From Chitinophaga lutea (GTDB taxonomy: Bacteria; Bacteroidota; Bacteroidia; Chitinophagales; Chitinophagaceae), in the NCBI RefSeq assembly GCF_003813775.1, contig NZ_RPDH01000001.1, forward strand, positions 2,914,001 through 2,978,000: a stretch of DNA of 64,000 bases, read 5' to 3'. Below are positions 26,165 through 33,548 of the stretch, piece after piece (the first letter of the stretch is position 1; each line of letters opens with the position of its first letter). The position numbers and the translations under genes were made by a program. Under the pieces are notes generated by a model that had not been told where the DNA came from, did not search any database, and was given only the letters and a program-made list of their open reading frames with translations.

Positions 26165-26776
26165 ATGATGGAAACAATAACAATCAGGCCGGTTAGCGCG
26201 GGAGATATTCCACAGGCTGCACACGTGGTCACAAAAGCTATGTTGCACAACCCCCTGCATCTGGCAGTGTTCGGGTCGGCGGATGAGCGGGTGGAACGGA
26301 TGCAGGTGGCGATGTTCACCAGGGTGCTGAAACTGGAGGAGTGTAACCTGTTTGCCGCCTGGGCGGGAAATGAGATGGCAGGGGTGATGAATTATTATGA
26401 GCCCGGCTGCTGCCAGATCAGTCCACTCAAGACACTGGGCATGTTACCCGGCCTGCTGGGCGTATTGGGCACCCGGTTGCCGCGGGTGCTGAAATGGAAG
26501 GCAAACTGGGGCCGTCATGATCCTGCGCTCAGGCACTATCATTTTGGCCCGCTGGCCGTATTGCCCGCCATGCAGGGCCGTGGAATAGGCGCCGCATTGC
26601 TGACGCATTTCTGCAAAGTTGCAGACGGGCAACAAACGCCCGCATACCTGGAAACCGACAAAAAAGAGAATGTAAGGCTGTATGAACGGTTCGGGTTCAG
26701 GGTGGTGGAAGAAGATACGTTGTTTAACGTTCAAAACTGGTTCATGGTAAGAACGGTAAATCATAAAACACAATAA
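26165..26776 (+). CDS. GNAT-family N-acetyltransferase
   Basis: A 203-residue acetyl-CoA-dependent acyltransferase. It begins with the classical TIRPVSAGDIPQAAHVV segment, has the acetyl-CoA loop in LAVLPAMQGRGIGAALLTHF (Q-G-R-G-I-G) and the later strand TPAYLETDKKENVRLYERFGF. The substrate cannot be predicted. A short 2-base gap to the next gene indicates an operon with the DHFR-like reductase. The Met pair at the start leaves a choice of 26165 or 26168. Confidence 0.88.
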   Translation: MMETITIRPVSAGDIPQAAHVVTKAMLHNPLHLAVFGSADERVERMQVAMFTRVLKLEECNLFAAWAGNEMAGVMNYYEPGCCQISPLKTLGMLPGLLGVLGTRLPRVLKWKANWGRHDPALRHYHFGPLAVLPAMQGRGIGAALLTHFCKVADGQQTPAYLETDKKENVRLYERFGFRVVEEDTLFNVQNWFMVRTVNHKTQ

Positions 26777-26778
26777 CA

Positions 26779-27414
26779 ATGGGGAAATTATCACTCCAGG
26801 TGCAGATGTCGGTAGACGGATGCATCGCGGGCAAGAACGGGGAAATGGACTGGATGATCTGGAACTGGGACGATGCGCTGAAAAATTACGTCGGTGGAAT
26901 AGCGCCGGCTGCGGGTACCATCCTGCTGGGGAGAAAGATGACGGACGGGTTTATCTCCACCTGGTCCGCCATCAGGAACAACCCGGGCGATCCGGAACAG
27001 GCGTTCGCGCAAAGGATGATGGATACGCCTAAAGTGGTGTTCAGTCGTACGATGACCGAATCGCCCTGGGAAAACACAGTCATTGCCGCCGGCGATGTTG
27101 CAGCAGCGGTGAGCGATATCAAAAGCAGGGATGAAAAAGAAGTGATGGCCTATGGCGGCGCAAACTTTGCGGTATCCCTGATCAATAGCGGGCTGATTGA
27201 CGAATACCACCTGTTCGTGAACCCGGTATTGCTGGGGGAGGGCCTGTCTATTTTCAGCGCACTGAATACCCGGACAAAACTGCGGCTCAAACAATCCATC
27301 CGGTTCGACTGCGGCATCGTGTTGTTGAACTATGTGCCCGAACAGGCATGGCGGGGCCAACAGGGAAAAGGTATCCCGGAAGAATCCGGGATACCGCTGT
27401 TTGGATCAGATTAG
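26779..27414 (+). CDS. Dihydrofolate reductase family protein (RibD C-terminal type)
   Basis: A 211-residue member of the RibD_C/DHFR superfamily. It shows LQVQMSVDGCIAGKNGEMDW at the N-terminus, TILLGRKMTDGF, then VMAYGGANFAVSLINSGLIDEYHL, which holds the NADPH-binding Gly-Gly, and NPVLLGEGLSIF. Such stand-alone proteins probably reduce small heterocycles or pterins with NADPH; the substrate is not known. The family usually ends just after the last strand (here GIVLLNYVP). This protein runs 24 residues further, and that extra part is encoded across a 10-bp perfect hairpin, so the tail may be a readthrough into a former terminator. Five bases separate its stop from that of the convergent large gene. 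Confidence 0.88.
   Translation: MGKLSLQVQMSVDGCIAGKNGEMDWMIWNWDDALKNYVGGIAPAAGTILLGRKMTDGFISTWSAIRNNPGDPEQAFAQRMMDTPKVVFSRTMTESPWENTVIAAGDVAAAVSDIKSRDEKEVMAYGGANFAVSLINSGLIDEYHLFVNPVLLGEGLSIFSALNTRTKLRLKQSIRFDCGIVLLNYVPEQAWRGQQGKGIPEESGIPLFGSD
27370..27395. terminator. Perfect hairpin inside the 3' end of the DHFR-like gene
   Basis: Arms GGTATCCCGG (27370-27379) and CCGGGATACC (27386-27395) with a 6-base loop. No T run follows on the plus strand. It could act as a transcript-end stabiliser between the two convergent operons; a classical terminator is not proven. Confidence 0.4.
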
Positions 27415-27419
27415 CAGCA

Positions 27420-30400
27420 TTATACTAAAGTGAGGAATTTTGCCCTGGCTTCTTTTTTCTTCTTGCCGATATATGCATTCTTCGCGCTTTCGATTTTAGC
27501 GCCCACACCGGTGGTACGCATGTCGAAATGCATCATGTCGCCATACCTGCCGCCCCAGTCAAACCCTGCTTCCACCATACCTTGCATGAATTCCCGCGAC
27601 AGACTGAGGAACCCGCCCTTCCGGAAAATGGCTTCAGGGTTTTTTCTCGTGCCTTTCCAGGCACCGGTGATGTCTTTCAGGTCTTTTTTGATGACCGCAG
27701 TAGCCTGCGCCAGCGTTTTTCCATACCAGTAACCGGTTTGTGCAGCGTTTAACCTTGCCTGCAGTGCATCCGGGCTCTCCAGGTAACCGAAATAACGTTC
27801 CAGGTGTTTGTCGAGCACGGAAAATTCGTCGTACAACCGCATATAATCTGCGGGTTTGAGCAGTCCCGACCATGCGCCCCAGTCCACAGTTTTGATGAGG
27901 CCGCCGGTATTGAGCAGTCCCACTTTTTTCATGAACTGGTTGAAAGCGGCATGCCCTCCAGGTTGTATGTACGGGTTACCGTTATAGTTGATGTCGAGGG
28001 CTAGGCCGAACATATGGTACGAATAGGTGGCGGTGGAAGAAGTGCCGCGGGAAGCTGCCATCCCTTCCTGCGTCAGCCCGAGCATATCCCCGATGGCCGT
28101 AGCACTCTTGCCGGGATATTTTTCCATGAACTTCGCTTCAGTTTTCTGCAGGAGCTTCGCCAGCGAAACATGCACGTATTGCCCGGATTTAAGTTTTCTG
28201 CCCAGGAAAGACACCTGGGTGAAACTGTTGAACCATTTATCCGGATCCTCGCCCGCATTGCGCACGATCGCTTTCAGGTACACCGCCGGCGCTTCTTTTA
28301 TTTCCGCCAGTTTGCCGCTTTTACTCGCCTTGACGATCGTGATGGGATCCTGGTACAGCGGGAGTTTCACAAGCTTCAGCGAGCTTGTTGCAGGTGCTTC
28401 CTGCTGCAGGCCGGAAGTGCTGCCACCATTGAACCATGGCCTTTGGTCGATTTCATTTTTCCAGGCGTATGGAATGATGTTCTGATGATTCGTGCGTGCT
28501 TTCGGCGCAATATTGTGCATGTTAGGATGCAGGCTTTGCAGCTTGTCACCGTTCACGCCCGGCCTGCTTTTCTGCCCCGCGGCGTTATGCGCCCAATAGT
28601 GATAGAGCACATTTTTTTTCCGGTCTTTCTGCAGCCAGCTGTCATACGCGTATCCGTACAGGCAGTCGAATCCCCAGCATTCATCGATGTGGCTGCTGAG
28701 ACGGTTGGTAGTCGCCAAGATGCCGCTGAGCGGTTTGCCGCCGGCGGAATGTGCGGCGATGATGATGCGGCCAGGCGCAGCTTCCTGCGGCAGCAATTGC
28801 TGCGCTTTCAGTGCTTCCAGGCAGGCATCGATGAATTTATCGAAGCCGTTTTTCCTGTTCAGCAATACCAGGCTGCTTTGCGGATTGCTGCCCAGTGTGG
28901 GCGCCAGCATAATGGCGTTTTTACCACTGCCTGCAAAAAGCTCGCGAATATTCGCGTAGCTTTTCCAGTACGATGAAATTCCGTTCGTTTCATCGCCGCG
29001 TTTGTAGAGACCATGCAGGTATACAAGAATATTCACGGTGGACGATGGTTTGAACGTATCCGGAAGGAATGCCCCGGTTTTCCGTTTATGGCCTTTGATC
29101 ACACTCACATTGAGATAAGCTGTGGTGCCGCCCGGCGCGCCGGTTTCCTGTTCTTCATAAAATGTAGCTTCATCCTCACCGAAGGTTTCGTCGTCATATT
29201 CATCTTCCTCGTACTCCGTTTCTTCCCCGGCTGAAAGCAGCTCGTCATATTCTTCCTCCTCTTCCGTTTCGTTGTATACATCTTCTTCATATTCGTACTC
29301 GTCGTTTTCCTCCGATTCCGCTTCATCAGCCGCATACTCGTTTTCGGCATGATCCTCGTATTCCCTTTCTTCATCCGCTTCATCACTGAAGGTATCTTCA
29401 TATTCATCGTCTGCTTCTTCGTATTCGGATTCGTATACCTCGGCTTCAGGCTCGTCGTAGAATTCCCCGGGTGTTTCGAATTCATCTTCGGGCTCAAGCT
29501 CCGGCACCGGTTGTGGGGTAGTGAGCGTGACGATGGTGCCTTTGGCGGTTTCTTCCACCAGCCTGCTCCAGCCTTTTCTTATGAGAATAGCTTTATACTT
29601 TTCCAGCCACGCCGCGGGGTCGGGGTGACTGTCCGCATAACTCCGCACGGCCTCTGCGATGGCGCTTGTGGACATGCTCGGGTTGTTGTTGAAACTTTCC
29701 TGGAAAAGGCCCCGGATGTAGGCGTGGCGGTTGTAGTAGTTGTTGATGAATTTGGTGTAAAGGGTGTTGCCCGTGTCCTGGTGATTGTTTTTCAGCCGGC
29801 TTTTCAGCCCTGCTTTCTGTTTATCGAGGTACTGTACGGCATATTTCACCTGCGCTTCGATAATGTCCGGGTCGAAACCGGCATAATAAAACCGCTCCGC
29901 CCAGCCGTTCCACCGCAGTTGTGAACGGTCTTTGTTATCCACGCCCACAATGGCGGGATGCACTTCGGATGAGGAGAAACGATAGGTCTTCACCGGGTCG
30001 AGCGCAATGCCGTAGCGGGCAAACGCGGTGGGCGCCATGCTGATCAGTTTTTGTAGCTTGCCTACATGCAGCGTGAGCTGGAGAAAACCGAAACTCACAA
30101 GACCGCCGTCGTACGAATTCAATACCTGGATGCGGCCGCCGGATTCTACATTGGCCATGCGCTGGATGATGTCGAGCTGGTCCTGCGTGAGTGCGAACTG
30201 CCGTGTGGTGTGCAGCCGGCCGATGGCTTTATCGGCCCGCTCGGCGGTCATCAGTTTGGAGCTGCTGCCCACGCCGGTGATAGCACTGCCCTTTTTGGGG
30301 CGGTAAGTGGTTTTGACGAATCCGAAGGGAACGTCTTCCCTGCCGCTGAGCGCAGCGATGAAACCTTTACTGAATAAAGCCTTGCGGGCTTCCAGTAATT

Positions 30401-30803
30401 TGGCCCGCAGGCGTTCCCAGGCAGCGGTGAAAGCTTTCTTCTCGGCTTTGGTCATGTTTTGCTGCGGCTTGGCGCCCAGCTGCGGCAGCGTGGCGTATGT
30501 CAGTTTTTCCAGGTGCACGGCCATCTGTTGCCGGCTGCCCCACTGCCGCACCACACTTTCGGGTATGGCGGGCAATGTAGCGGCAACGGGAGATGGCGTT
30601 TCCGGTTCAAATACATCTGCTGCTTCTTCGGCCGCTGTTGCCAGCTCCGGGAAAAGAAACGGCGTATCGAGCTCCATCTCGCTGCCGTCTTCCCTCCTGA
30701 ACCAGACTCTGCGATGCTGGCGCCGGCGGAATTTGTTGTATGGGGAAAAATCTTCCTGACTATCCAGGATAGAATCCCCGGGCCTATGGTTATCCATAAA
30801 CAA
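27420..30803 (-). CDS. 1127-residue multidomain protein: lysozyme-like, acidic linker, alpha/beta-hydrolase-like, M15 peptidase-like
   Basis: Last and largest gene of a five-gene operon. No signal peptide or membrane helix is seen. Residues 1-42 are basic; MELDTPFLFPEL at 43-54 matches the N-terminus of the 795-residue protein of the same operon, so Met43 (30677) is a possible start. Residues about 200-420 resemble a lysozyme-like domain, with Glu220 in MANVESGGRI and SFGFLQLTLH. Residues 436-555 are an extremely acidic tract of Glu, Asp and Tyr. Residues about 560-760 look like an alpha/beta hydrolase with nucleophile elbow AAHSAGG (Ser686). Residues about 870-1100 resemble an M15 D,D-carboxypeptidase, with His930 and Asp937 in SYHMFGLALD and MMHFDMR (His1092, Asp1094). 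Target is probably peptidoglycan; this is inferred from domain types and each domain needs a profile search. Confidence 0.75.
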   Translation of the reverse strand: MFMDNHRPGDSILDSQEDFSPYNKFRRRQHRRVWFRREDGSEMELDTPFLFPELATAAEEAADVFEPETPSPVAATLPAIPESVVRQWGSRQQMAVHLEKLTYATLPQLGAKPQQNMTKAEKKAFTAAWERLRAKLLEARKALFSKGFIAALSGREDVPFGFVKTTYRPKKGSAITGVGSSSKLMTAERADKAIGRLHTTRQFALTQDQLDIIQRMANVESGGRIQVLNSYDGGLVSFGFLQLTLHVGKLQKLISMAPTAFARYGIALDPVKTYRFSSSEVHPAIVGVDNKDRSQLRWNGWAERFYYAGFDPDIIEAQVKYAVQYLDKQKAGLKSRLKNNHQDTGNTLYTKFINNYYNRHAYIRGLFQESFNNNPSMSTSAIAEAVRSYADSHPDPAAWLEKYKAILIRKGWSRLVEETAKGTIVTLTTPQPVPELEPEDEFETPGEFYDEPEAEVYESEYEEADDEYEDTFSDEADEEREYEDHAENEYAADEAESEENDEYEYEEDVYNETEEEEEYDELLSAGEETEYEEDEYDDETFGEDEATFYEEQETGAPGGTTAYLNVSVIKGHKRKTGAFLPDTFKPSSTVNILVYLHGLYKRGDETNGISSYWKSYANIRELFAGSGKNAIMLAPTLGSNPQSSLVLLNRKNGFDKFIDACLEALKAQQLLPQEAAPGRIIIAAHSAGGKPLSGILATTNRLSSHIDECWGFDCLYGYAYDSWLQKDRKKNVLYHYWAHNAAGQKSRPGVNGDKLQSLHPNMHNIAPKARTNHQNIIPYAWKNEIDQRPWFNGGSTSGLQQEAPATSSLKLVKLPLYQDPITIVKASKSGKLAEIKEAPAVYLKAIVRNAGEDPDKWFNSFTQVSFLGRKLKSGQYVHVSLAKLLQKTEAKFMEKYPGKSATAIGDMLGLTQEGMAASRGTSSTATYSYHMFGLALDINYNGNPYIQPGGHAAFNQFMKKVGLLNTGGLIKTVDWGAWSGLLKPADYMRLYDEFSVLDKHLERYFGYLESPDALQARLNAAQTGYWYGKTLAQATAVIKKDLKDITGAWKGTRKNPEAIFRKGGFLSLSREFMQGMVEAGFDWGGRYGDMMHFDMRTTGVGAKIESAKNAYIGKKKKEARAKFLTLV

Positions 30804-30830
30804 TGATTTTGTTCGGTGATCAAATGGGTG

Positions 30831-32036
30831 TCACGACAGCAGCGCCGCGTGGCCGTTGTCCGCTACAATCCCGTTTCCTTTCTGCAGCGGCATGCTTTCG
30901 TATGTTTTTACAGCCCTTGCTTTCAGGTTGTTGCCGGACACATGAGAGTAGTTGAAAATAATCTGCTTCATGATGGCCGAAATGGGGGACGTATTGGCAT
31001 ACAATTGGGGGACATTGGCCTCGTCGTTGAAAATGCCTGATTCTACAAGGGTGAGCAGCAACGACATGTTATCTGCCAGGCGGAAGAGATTTTCACTCAG
31101 TCCGTTGGCCGGCACGCCTACGATATTGGCCAGGGCGAACAGCCGCTGGGCGGGGCTTTGCTCGTTGATGCCGAAAGCTTTCACAATGGGGCTGTTGTAT
31201 TCCAGCGAAAGATGGAACCAGGCCATCATCGAAACGAAGAAGAACTCCTGTTTGGTGATGTCGCCATTATTGCGCTGTGACAGGAAATTTTTCTGCATTT
31301 CATACGCGCTGAAAGCGATGGCCGCATCGTCGATCGGCCTTCTGCCGGTGATGTTCGCTTCATTTTCGATACCGATCCAAACTTCTTCCGCAAATCTTTC
31401 GAAAGACCGGCGGTAGTTGAGGTGGGAGGATTTGGCTTTGTAATACGGGAGCTGTTCGTCGCCGGGCAGCGGGAAGCCGAAGAAGCGGTAGTACAGCCCG
31501 GAGCGGGTGAGGTACATGTCCGTACGCAGGTGGCTCACCATGTTGAACGACGAGAGTACCGGCGGATCCGCGAACCAGAGGGTTTCCGTATTGTGCAGCC
31601 ATTGCAGCACTTCCGGAGTGAGGTTGATCTCGAAGTCCCCTTTGGCGTAATTCTCCACGAGCTTCCGGAATACTTTGTATATCTGGGTAGACTCTATCAC
31701 GTACGCGTAGATCAGGTGATCCCACAGCGAATGGCCGGTGCAGGGATCGGTGGAGTCATTTTGCGTTACGAACTTGCTGGCGTTGAACCAGGAGTTGTCG
31801 AAAAGCGCGATGATGCTGTCCGGCAGGCCACGGAGGCCGGTTTTGTTTTCGGGATGGCCGGAAGGGAGGTTGTTGTTCCGCACGCGGAAAGACCAGGCGG
31901 ATTCCAGCAGGGCATGCAGTTCGGCGGGATGCAGGTTGAATAGCGCGTCCGCACGGTCTGTGGTGGCCTTGCTGGGGTCGCTGATCAGCGTATTGGTGAA
32001 GGAGGATGCGTTGGTATAAACAATTCTTCTGAACAT
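30831..32036 (-). CDS. 401-residue protein of unknown function in the five-gene cluster
   Basis: I do not recognise this protein. It begins MFRRIVYTNASSF and is mainly helical, with aromatic-rich segments such as LWDHLIYAYVIESTQIYKVF, LTRSGLYYRFFGFPLPG and FFFVSMMAWFHLSLEYN. No signal peptide, no clear membrane helix, and no nucleotide-binding, metal-binding or catalytic signature is visible. It lies 18 bases after the small 71-residue gene and 27 bases before the 1127-residue gene, so it is surely co-transcribed. The lack of paralogy to its neighbours suggests a separate part of the same system. A haem-peroxidase-like helical fold (many prokaryotic animal-type peroxidases have such segments, with conserved His) could be tested, but I have no firm basis for it. 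Confidence 0.7.
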   Translation of the reverse strand: MFRRIVYTNASSFTNTLISDPSKATTDRADALFNLHPAELHALLESAWSFRVRNNNLPSGHPENKTGLRGLPDSIIALFDNSWFNASKFVTQNDSTDPCTGHSLWDHLIYAYVIESTQIYKVFRKLVENYAKGDFEINLTPEVLQWLHNTETLWFADPPVLSSFNMVSHLRTDMYLTRSGLYYRFFGFPLPGDEQLPYYKAKSSHLNYRRSFERFAEEVWIGIENEANITGRRPIDDAAIAFSAYEMQKNFLSQRNNGDITKQEFFFVSMMAWFHLSLEYNSPIVKAFGINEQSPAQRLFALANIVGVPANGLSENLFRLADNMSLLLTLVESGIFNDEANVPQLYANTSPISAIMKQIIFNYSHVSGNNLKARAVKTYESMPLQKGNGIVADNGHAALLS

Positions 32037-32054
32037 GATATTTTCGTTTTGGGG

Positions 32055-32270
32055 TTAAAGAATAATGCCGCCAGGCTGACAACGGATCAGTTCGAGGTTG
32101 CTGAACGTCCATACTTTTTCGGGGTCGCCTTTCAGGAGTTTGAAGTAGCGGCCGAACAGCAGTACGGCTGGCGGTGCGGGGTTTGCAACGGCAGATGCGG
32201 TGGTAAGGCCGGCGCTTCTGCCATCTGTGTGCACGGTCACTTCAGGGGGTGTTGTTTTTTCTTTTGACAT
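32055..32270 (-). CDS. 71-residue protein in the five-gene cluster
   Basis: A small soluble protein starting MSKEKTTPPEVTVHTDG. The N-terminal half is rich in Pro, Ala and Thr and probably disordered. The C-terminal half contains VLLFGRYFKLLKGDPEKVW and ends NLELIRCQPGGIIL. No known family was recognised. Its position, 18 bases from both neighbours, and the coding-like composition support it as a real gene. Its small size would fit a chaperone, tether or immunity-type partner, but nothing in the sequence decides this. Confidence 0.6.
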   Translation of the reverse strand: MSKEKTTPPEVTVHTDGRSAGLTTASAVANPAPPAVLLFGRYFKLLKGDPEKVWTFSNLELIRCQPGGIIL

Positions 32271-32288
32271 GATTTTGTATTTGTGGGG

Positions 32289-33548
32289 TTATTGAATCGA
32301 GTTTCCTAAAAGATGCATCCAGGCCTGTTGCTGCTGCAGATACGCCGCGGCCTTTGCGGGCATGGTGGTTACCTGGTACCCGTTCCAGGCAAGCCTTGCC
32401 AGCGGCGCCTGCAGCAACAGCGGCGCGGATGTGTAGAATGCGTTTCCATATGTACCTGCCAGGCGTTCGAGACTGTCGGGGTGAACCGCCATCACATCGA
32501 TGCACTGCGAAATACTTTTGCCCCGGAAGCCGCGGAGTGGAAAGTGGAGCAGCAGATGCACGATTTCGGGTAGCACCGGCAACGATGCGCGGATAAGTTT
32601 TTCCGCCGCCGGCCTCGCTGCCGCAACAGGATGTTTTTGTATCCAATGACTGCGCATCTTATCCCAAACCCCTTCGCCAAAGGCCTGCCGGCAACATTCC
32701 GTGCCAATCAGCACCCGCAGGAAACTGATAGGATGCGGATCGCCGGGAGAGTAGCGGAACACGTCGCGTGAAGCGCCGTCCACCACATCGTGCAAGGCGG
32801 CCACCGATGCAAAACCGGTGTGGGCGAAGGCAAAAATATCCGCGGCAATTTCCGATGCCCAGGCGGCCCAGCTGTTGGCGAAATCTTCCCCGTGTTTTTT
32901 CAGGCCGAGGCGCAGGGCCGTTGCCAGTTCATCGTTCCAGCCGGTGAGGTGGGCCACCTGGTGCCCGGCTTCATGAATGAGGGCCGTAGGCCGCAGCAGG
33001 TTATGCCGTACGATCTTGATGGCGGCCACCGGATTTTCAGAATCGTCCCACAGCCGCAGGCCGGCTTTGAGAATGGAGGCGCCCATGCCTTTGTCGATGT
33101 ATGTGAGCACTGCCGGCGTGGGAATACGAAGCGGTTCCAGTAACGTGCGCATGCTGTGCCCGGCAATGTAGTCGCAGGCTTTGAGAATGGCGGTGGTTTC
33201 CGGGGTGGTTCTGGTCACCAGCGCGTCGGCATAAAAGTCCAGCAGCGTTTCTACCTGACAATATGCGCGTTTGAACGTTTCAATCGCCCGGAGCCGCTCG
33301 CGGTAAGGAGTGGATTTGTCCTGCACCTGTCCGAGCATGACTTCTCCCTTCCGCACGAGCGACTCAACAGAACGGTGCAGTTCCCTGCGGAGGTTGGGCT
33401 GCACGTACTGTTCAAGCCCTTTCCAGGCGGCGGCCCCGGCCAGCGCATCCAGGTCGAGGAGGCGCCGCGCGGCTTCGAGCCAGTGGTTGGCCTGTATCAG
33501 CGCCGGGCGGTAGGGCGTGCTGTTAGTATTGATAGCCTGCGCTTGCAT
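32289..33548 (-). CDS. Putative HExxH zinc metalloprotease in the five-gene cluster
   Basis: A 419-residue protein with a helical N-terminal half and a zincin-like motif ALIHEAGHQVAHLTG in the middle. His192, Glu193 and His196 form HExxH, and Glu233 in ASEIAADIFAFAH, an ExxAD pattern, could be the third zinc ligand, as in gluzincins. The C-terminal part is helical without a recognised domain. No signal peptide is present. Its first 26 bases overlap the end of the 795-residue gene, which shows tight coupling. Like the other members of the cluster, it has no export signal, so it either acts inside the cell or leaves by another route. Peptidase activity is inferred from the motif only. Confidence 0.75.
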   Translation of the reverse strand: MQAQAINTNSTPYRPALIQANHWLEAARRLLDLDALAGAAAWKGLEQYVQPNLRRELHRSVESLVRKGEVMLGQVQDKSTPYRERLRAIETFKRAYCQVETLLDFYADALVTRTTPETTAILKACDYIAGHSMRTLLEPLRIPTPAVLTYIDKGMGASILKAGLRLWDDSENPVAAIKIVRHNLLRPTALIHEAGHQVAHLTGWNDELATALRLGLKKHGEDFANSWAAWASEIAADIFAFAHTGFASVAALHDVVDGASRDVFRYSPGDPHPISFLRVLIGTECCRQAFGEGVWDKMRSHWIQKHPVAAARPAAEKLIRASLPVLPEIVHLLLHFPLRGFRGKSISQCIDVMAVHPDSLERLAGTYGNAFYTSAPLLLQAPLARLAWNGYQVTTMPAKAAAYLQQQQAWMHLLGNSIQ

